Source: Wyeomyia smithii
Lineage: Eukaryota; Arthropoda; Insecta; Diptera; Culicidae
Direction: 5' to 3'
Length of the DNA stretch: 64,000 nucleotides
Assembly (NCBI RefSeq): GCF_029784165.1
Contig: NC_073696.1
Coordinates: forward strand, 259,700,494 to 259,764,493
The notes under the pieces were generated by a model. It was not told the DNA's origin and made no database searches. It saw only the letters and a list, made by a program, of their open reading frames with translations. Below are positions 59,262 to 64,000 of this stretch, one piece after another (position 1 is the stretch's first letter; every line of letters begins with the position of its first letter). The translations under genes were made by a program, and so were the position numbers.

Positions 59262-59621
59262 TTTTTTTTAATTCTCGCTTATTTTCTGTCGGTCTATTTC
59301 CGCCACTGTTGTGCCCAATTACCGACGCCCAGGGAGGCGACTCCACACCCAGGTCCCTAACTCACGACCCGTTTATTAACGGACCGGCGCCAACGGCTTT
59401 ACTTCCTCATGCGATGGAAGGCGTGATCCCAGAGATTTTTCGCCTCAGAAAATCTTCCGGTGTCGGCTAGGATTGAATCTAGACCAGTTGGGTTGGTTGT
59501 GAGTGGATCACGCCACCTCACAACCATCGACACCTATGTCGGGGATATGACTGGGATTCGAACCCAGGCGTCGAGCGTGGTTGGCGGAGACGTTACCAAC
59601 CACACTAGGCCCCCGCTTACG
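59262..59621 (-). mobile_element. tRNA-derived SINE, copy 2, with 15-bp target duplication
   Basis: The architecture is as in copy 1 (35708-36053): A box in TAGTGTGGTTGG, B box GGTTCGAATCCC, an A-rich tail. It is flanked by a perfect 15-base direct repeat CAATGCAGTATAATT (59247-59261 and 59622-59636), the mark of LINE-driven insertion. It has six extra bases next to the B box relative to copy 1. The intact duplication suggests a fairly recent insertion. Confidence 0.9.
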
Positions 59622-59639
59622 CAATGCAGTATAATTATT

Positions 59640-60540
59640 TAAACCTTATTTTGCGGTTTTGGAAGGTTTACGATCACAAAAACCCTATGCTTTGATGTTT
59701 TGCAAGGCAGTAGCATGGTGATTATTGTGAACATTAGGGATAAAAACATTTATTTCCAGAATAAAAGAAAAATACCAGTAAAAGATTTTTTTTTTGTAAA
59801 ATTTTCAATGAAATTCAAAAAATTACACTGATAACCACAGGATTCTCCTAGAGCACAAACTGAAAAAAAGAAAAATTATTGCTTTTTGACCATTCCTGTG
59901 AAATTGTTGTATTTTAAACCCGCATTTTTTTGTTTGGCACTTAGGATGATACTTTTTGTCATAGAGTTGTTAAAACAATCAACTTTTTTCGAAAATTTTG
60001 ATTTGCAAAATTTTGTAATTTTTGATCCATTTTGCCGAGTTTGAATCTCTTAGCGTCTAATTGGAGGTAAAAGAAACATGTCCTGAACGAAACTGTACTT
60101 TAAATAACAATGAGAAACTCACAAGACCTTATATCTTGATATTTTTTTTGGGTTTCTCAGTAAAGGGGTATCTGACGGCTTTTTCAGGTGGTATGTAACG
60201 TGCACAGAGTGCAGTTTGCCGAGCTCTATTGATTTTTCACTTAGGAACTCAATTTACGTTAAATTAGCTTTACAATAGAAAGTTTCACCCTAAGAGCCAA
60301 ACCAAAAACAGGTGGGTAAGGAATGTTTCGATCAACAACAATGTTAAAGATTATGAATGTGACTGGATTAAAAAAAATCGGAAAGGACTTCTTTGCATGG
60401 AATCGCTGAATATACAATATGAACTTTGGAAGGTATGCAGGTATGTAGTTGTTACTCAATGATGTTTTAAGAAGAATTGCCCTAAAGCTCAAAAGAGATG
60501 CCCTAAAAAGATTATAGCAATGTAATCATTCATGTGAGTT
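59640..60540. other. Spacer, nothing recognised
   Basis: A/T-rich sequence without recognised features. Confidence 0.4.
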
Positions 60541-60779
60541 TTGGAGCCCCTATTGTATGCAGAAGTGCGTCAAAATGCCACACAGTAAGTGCTCGCCGGG
60601 TTCGTCGCTTCTACATTGGATCATGGGAAAACTCATCCAAGACTATGGAAAAGTTATCTTTGCTAGGGGCGCAAAAAATTACAGGAATTGTTTAGAGGGC
60701 TACAACACTGGTCGACAAAAGCGAATAAGTGCTGTTTCAAAGCAGCTGGCAACAACAATATCACACGTTTAGCCTTGGG

Positions 60780-60935
60780 GCTAATAGCGGTCTCGATCAA
60801 CTAGATTAATTGAGAGAATTCGTTATCGATATTGTTTTTTGGCACATTTTGGATAAGTAGATCGGGATCGAACCCGATATCACAACCGTGTGGGAGAGCT
60901 AGCCGACCTACATTGCTAACCACAGAGTCACGGGG
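60780..60935 (-). mobile_element. Second type of tRNA-related SINE, fragment
   Basis: On the minus strand GTGGTTAGCAATG (A-box-like) is followed by GGTTCGATCCCGATC (B box) at normal tRNA spacing, then by a body not shared with the other SINEs here. A cloverleaf with a proper acceptor stem cannot be drawn, so it is not a tRNA gene. The left limit is approximate. Confidence 0.6.
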
Positions 60936-61060
60936 ACCAGCAACTGAAACAGCTGGCAAGGTGTACCCAAATCTCCAGAAACGCTTAAAAAGCTTAAATT
61001 TTTCAGTTGTTTCGAGTTTGAGTTCTATGTAGAGCCTTTTTTCACTTTGGTAAACCAGTA

Positions 61061-62043
61061 CACAGTGGTCCAATGAGGCTTAAAGTGGAACTTAATTCCA
61101 TAGCGCTTTTCAACTTCACTCTAGCTTAATAGTGTCTTCGGAACAATTGTTTGTATGAATGACTCGCATAATCGCAAAAAATGTGAAAAGTTTACTATAC
61201 TAAAAATAAAAAATATACTTTTTTGTGGTAAGAGGTAGAATAGTTTATTCAGCAAAGTTGTAGAAGATTCAAAAATGTGGAACTTTGTTGAACAAATGAA
61301 AATACTATGTTTTTTTTCGGTACAAAGTTATAAAGTATATTACATGGAACTTACTTAAAAGTTAGTTTTTTTGTACTTAACTTTTGTTAGTTGCATTTTA
61401 CACGAAAGTGTTGTTCGGAAGAATTGTTAGGGCACACAAGTCACATATTTTTGCCAAAAATTATATATCTCCAGAATTTTTCCTTACAAAGTTATATCAT
61501 ATTTTAGCCTATTTTTTCGATAACTTCACGAACGGATAGGTTAAAAAGGGGCAAGTGGAATCATGATGTCAATACTTTCCTTTGAAGTTAAGCTGAAGTA
61601 CTCCTTAAGTGAACTCCTTAAGGTTCCATTTGCCCCAATCCACTCATATTAGAGTACAGCGAGCATATTTTACAGTAAGTTTTCATATATCAGAAATACT
61701 AACTGTTTTGTGTTGAGAGATAGAGGAATGGTTAATTCGGCAAAGTTTTAATACGTGCAAAAATATGAATCATCGCTGAACAAATAAAATTTCTATCTTG
61801 ATTGGGTACAAAGTTACAGAGTATATTCTATAATAGTTAGTTTTTCGTACTCAACTTTTATTAGTTACATTTCACAAGAAAACGTTGTTCTAAAGAAGCA
61901 TTTGGACATACAATACACACGTTTTTGTTGAAGACCACACAGGACTTTTCCTTACAAAGTTATAGCATATTTTAGATTATTTTTTCGATAACTTTAAGAG
62001 GTGAAAGGCGCTATGGAATTAATTGCCTTTTGGGACCACTGTG
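61061..62043. mobile_element. DNA element with CACAGTGGTCC ends and internal duplication
   Basis: CACAGTGGTCC at the left and GGACCACTGTG at the right are exact inverses. A second block, TTAATTCCATAGCGC, also recurs inverted near both ends. Inside, a segment of about 470 bp is present twice in tandem (compare ACTTTTGTTAGTTGCATTT near 61380 with ACTTTTATTAGTTACATTT near 61854, and TCCTTACAAAGTTATA near 61481 and 61949). No coding capacity; target duplication not certain. Confidence 0.75.
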
Positions 62044-63961
62044 CAGTGTAATAAACTGGAAAAAATCATGAAATAGCAGCCTATATCAGGCTTTTTAGGC
62101 TTCTTGTTATCTTTATTGTTTCCACTGTTTCCATAAAAAGTTAGTAAAATTTGTGGAGGCAAAACCCGGCGTGTAAATGGCCACGGCAGAGATTTTGGAA
62201 ATTGCTTATATCATCGATCTTGTAATAAACAGAACTGAAACGAAATAACACCACCGAATGAATTGTAGTTTGCATCTCTTCGATGCGTGAATGTTATTCG
62301 GTCATTTGTTCTGTGTACGAGAGCCGATGGTCATTCTACACTTACGAGTGCAAGCCCACTTCGACGCACACTGACGGAGTGATCAAATCAACGTGACCGT
62401 TTACAAGCCTGGCAGTATGGTAATGTATCACGATCGAAAAAATTTAGACTATTTTCATGATACATAGACATGAACATTTTTACTTATCGCATGAAATCAT
62501 AAATAAATTACGATCATCGAAACAATATATCTCTCTAGTTTACAGAAACTTATATATTTTATATTGTTTTATCTGATTATTTGAATTTGTATGATCGGAA
62601 CAAAAAATGTATCATAATCGAACCAGCCATTTTCATTCAGATCCATTTGAATACAAGTATTTTTTTCTGTTGACAAATTAATAGTCTAAAATTATTCTTA
62701 ACATATCGAAAAGGGCACTCTCAAGGAAAAAAAGTTTTTCTAACAAAAACTTTTCCATGGATTGTACCCACGTGAAATCCATAATCATAACAAGCACAGG
62801 CAAAGCGAAGCGGTGATGTCTCAGAAGTAAGCTGCTCCGATCAGGATACAAATGTTATCAAACTATCGGAGTATCAAGTTTGATTTTATTTTAGGTTCCG
62901 CTAGTTTTGTTCCATTTCTGAAATCGCCACTCAATTGTGTCACATAAATAGGTAACTATTATCAGTTAATTTTTGTAAACTAGTGACTGAATTCACATGC
63001 AAAGAATCAATTCAATCAGAGCAAAAAAATTTTCATGATTAACTTTTTGTGTCACCATGCAACTTAAATTTGGACCGATTTCGATAAAGGGAACACAGTG
63101 ATAATCGAGTGCCACTGTTAACCACAACTGACGGATAAAATTACTTATGTAGCAGTTAACACATTTAATTGCAGTGTGTTGGCTCTGTTTGAGCGGCTGC
63201 TCCATGCTTTCCTACAATAGCAATGCTAAGTGGATGGTAAACAACATGTTACTACTGCAAGAAGCGCAATCATCGAGTGTATGATTAACATCTTCTTGTT
63301 TATGGTGATTCGAAAGGCAGAAATAAAACAGTCCTATCCAAGTACTTATCCATTGAGATTCCTGATTTGCATAGTTTTTTTTCTCATTCTCTCAAACAAC
63401 CACAAGCCATTGTTCCGTGTCTTTCGTTTGTTTGCATTTTTTTCTGCTTTCTTCACTTTCACTACACCCTTCTAGCCGCGAAGCCAGCGCCGATCAACTG
63501 TCGGCGGATGAACCGGTTATATTATATCCCACACGGTTAGGTTCCTCACATTTTGTCACTATGTCACTAATTGGCGTTATCAACAGTTCACTTTCACTAA
63601 GTGCGAGCGTTGAAATCCTTAACACCGATTTGAGTTGTATCCGGTTTTGAAGACCCGTTCCGTTCGGCGGAACGCAGACGTGTTCCTGGTTCGGGGACAA
63701 GTTACCATACTTTCTATAGCACATGGGGTCTAGCAAACAATTTTCGCTTGATGAATATTGAACACACATGCACGCCTCCCATCAAACATCTCTTTCGATT
63801 TTAAGATTTCACCGACTCAAAACATCAAATCTTTCACGCAGCATGCACCGGTCGGCACGCTAACTATTCCAATTCCGGGCCGCATAGCAATAGCACTTGC
63901 CGGCCGAACGTGTCTTCACCACTACTGATTTCAGCCGTTGGCCTGCAAGATATAGGTCACT
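62044..63961. other. Right-end spacer; last 0.5 kb may be 5' flank of a gene
   Basis: 62044-63400 is A/T-rich without recognised content. From about 63470 to the end the sequence becomes more G/C-rich and non-repetitive, as expected for promoter or 5' UTR sequence. No specific element is claimed. Confidence 0.35.
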
Positions 63962-64000
63962 ATGGCCAGTAAACAACCGAGCCGGATCGGCACCCCGATA
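63962..64000 (+). CDS. Possible start of a coding exon running off the window
   Basis: An ATG with A at -3 and G at +4 opens 13 codons (MASKQPSRIGTPI) that stay open to the window edge. It is preceded by G/C-rich, non-repetitive sequence. No family is recognised from so short a peptide, and it may be chance. Confidence 0.25.
   Translation, partial: MASKQPSRIGTPI

Noticed and set aside
60855..60935. tRNA gene on the minus strand
   Set aside because: A and B boxes are present but no full acceptor stem or cloverleaf can be drawn, and it continues into a SINE body. The same applies to 35990-36053 and 59545-59617.
1..64000. Endogenous viral element
   Set aside because: No recognisable viral polymerase, nucleocapsid or glycoprotein motif was seen in any frame; the retroelement fragments are accounted for by LINE, Penelope and gypsy families.

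Overview
This 64 kb window is nuclear DNA from an insect, most likely a culicine mosquito (Aedes/Culex type); the species cannot be fixed by eye. Short introns of 57-77 bp with GT..AG ends and A/T-rich spacers fit a dipteran. The density and mixture of transposable elements fit a large, TE-laden culicine genome: a LOA-type LINE with RNase H, an ITmD37E transposon, a Penelope-like element with a GIY-YIG domain, tRNA-derived SINEs, many TA-flanked MITEs, and a long Culicidae-style repeat ending in a GACA run.

Only two host genes are well supported. (1) At 993-2772 (+) is a complete three-exon gene for the Cdc2-inhibitory, membrane-anchored kinase Myt1. (2) On the minus strand is an apical extracellular-matrix ZP-domain protein. 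Its two large coding exons lie at 16525-18381. I infer that its signal-peptide exon is at 40392-40451, which would give the gene a 22 kb first coding intron. Two weaker leads are a 24-residue exon-like ATG segment at 37736-37821 (+) and an ATG open to the window edge at 63962 (+).

Layout: 1-3.1 kb Myt1; 3.5-5.8 kb MITEs; 5.9-10.2 kb a P/THAP9-type transposase gene (-) split by two later insertions; 10.2-11.5 kb a decayed pogo/Tigger transposase (-); 12.1-14.3 kb a 5'-truncated CR1/Jockey-type LINE (+); 14.3-18.4 kb the ZP gene 3' part; 18.4-40.4 kb the inferred ZP intron. That intron holds a broken LOA LINE interrupted by a possible LTR, a gypsy gag scrap joined to an ITmD37E scrap, unclassified repeats, a 3.1 kb composite repeat with an array of about 125 bp monomers, a SINE, and a 9-bp minisatellite interrupted by a MITE. 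From 40.7 to 64 kb there is no confident gene. That stretch has a piggyBac-like TTAA MITE, a Penelope relic, second copies of several MITE, SINE and repeat families, a LOA scrap, a near-perfect fold-back, and two larger elements with terminal inverted repeats.

I found no CRISPR array, operon, true tRNA/rRNA gene, viral insertion or new multigene system. The most useful points are the long-intron ZP model, its stop-free 57-bp intron, the datable nested insertions (P element; minisatellite; unclassified repeat pair), and the several full-length fold-back MITEs that could feed small-RNA pathways.
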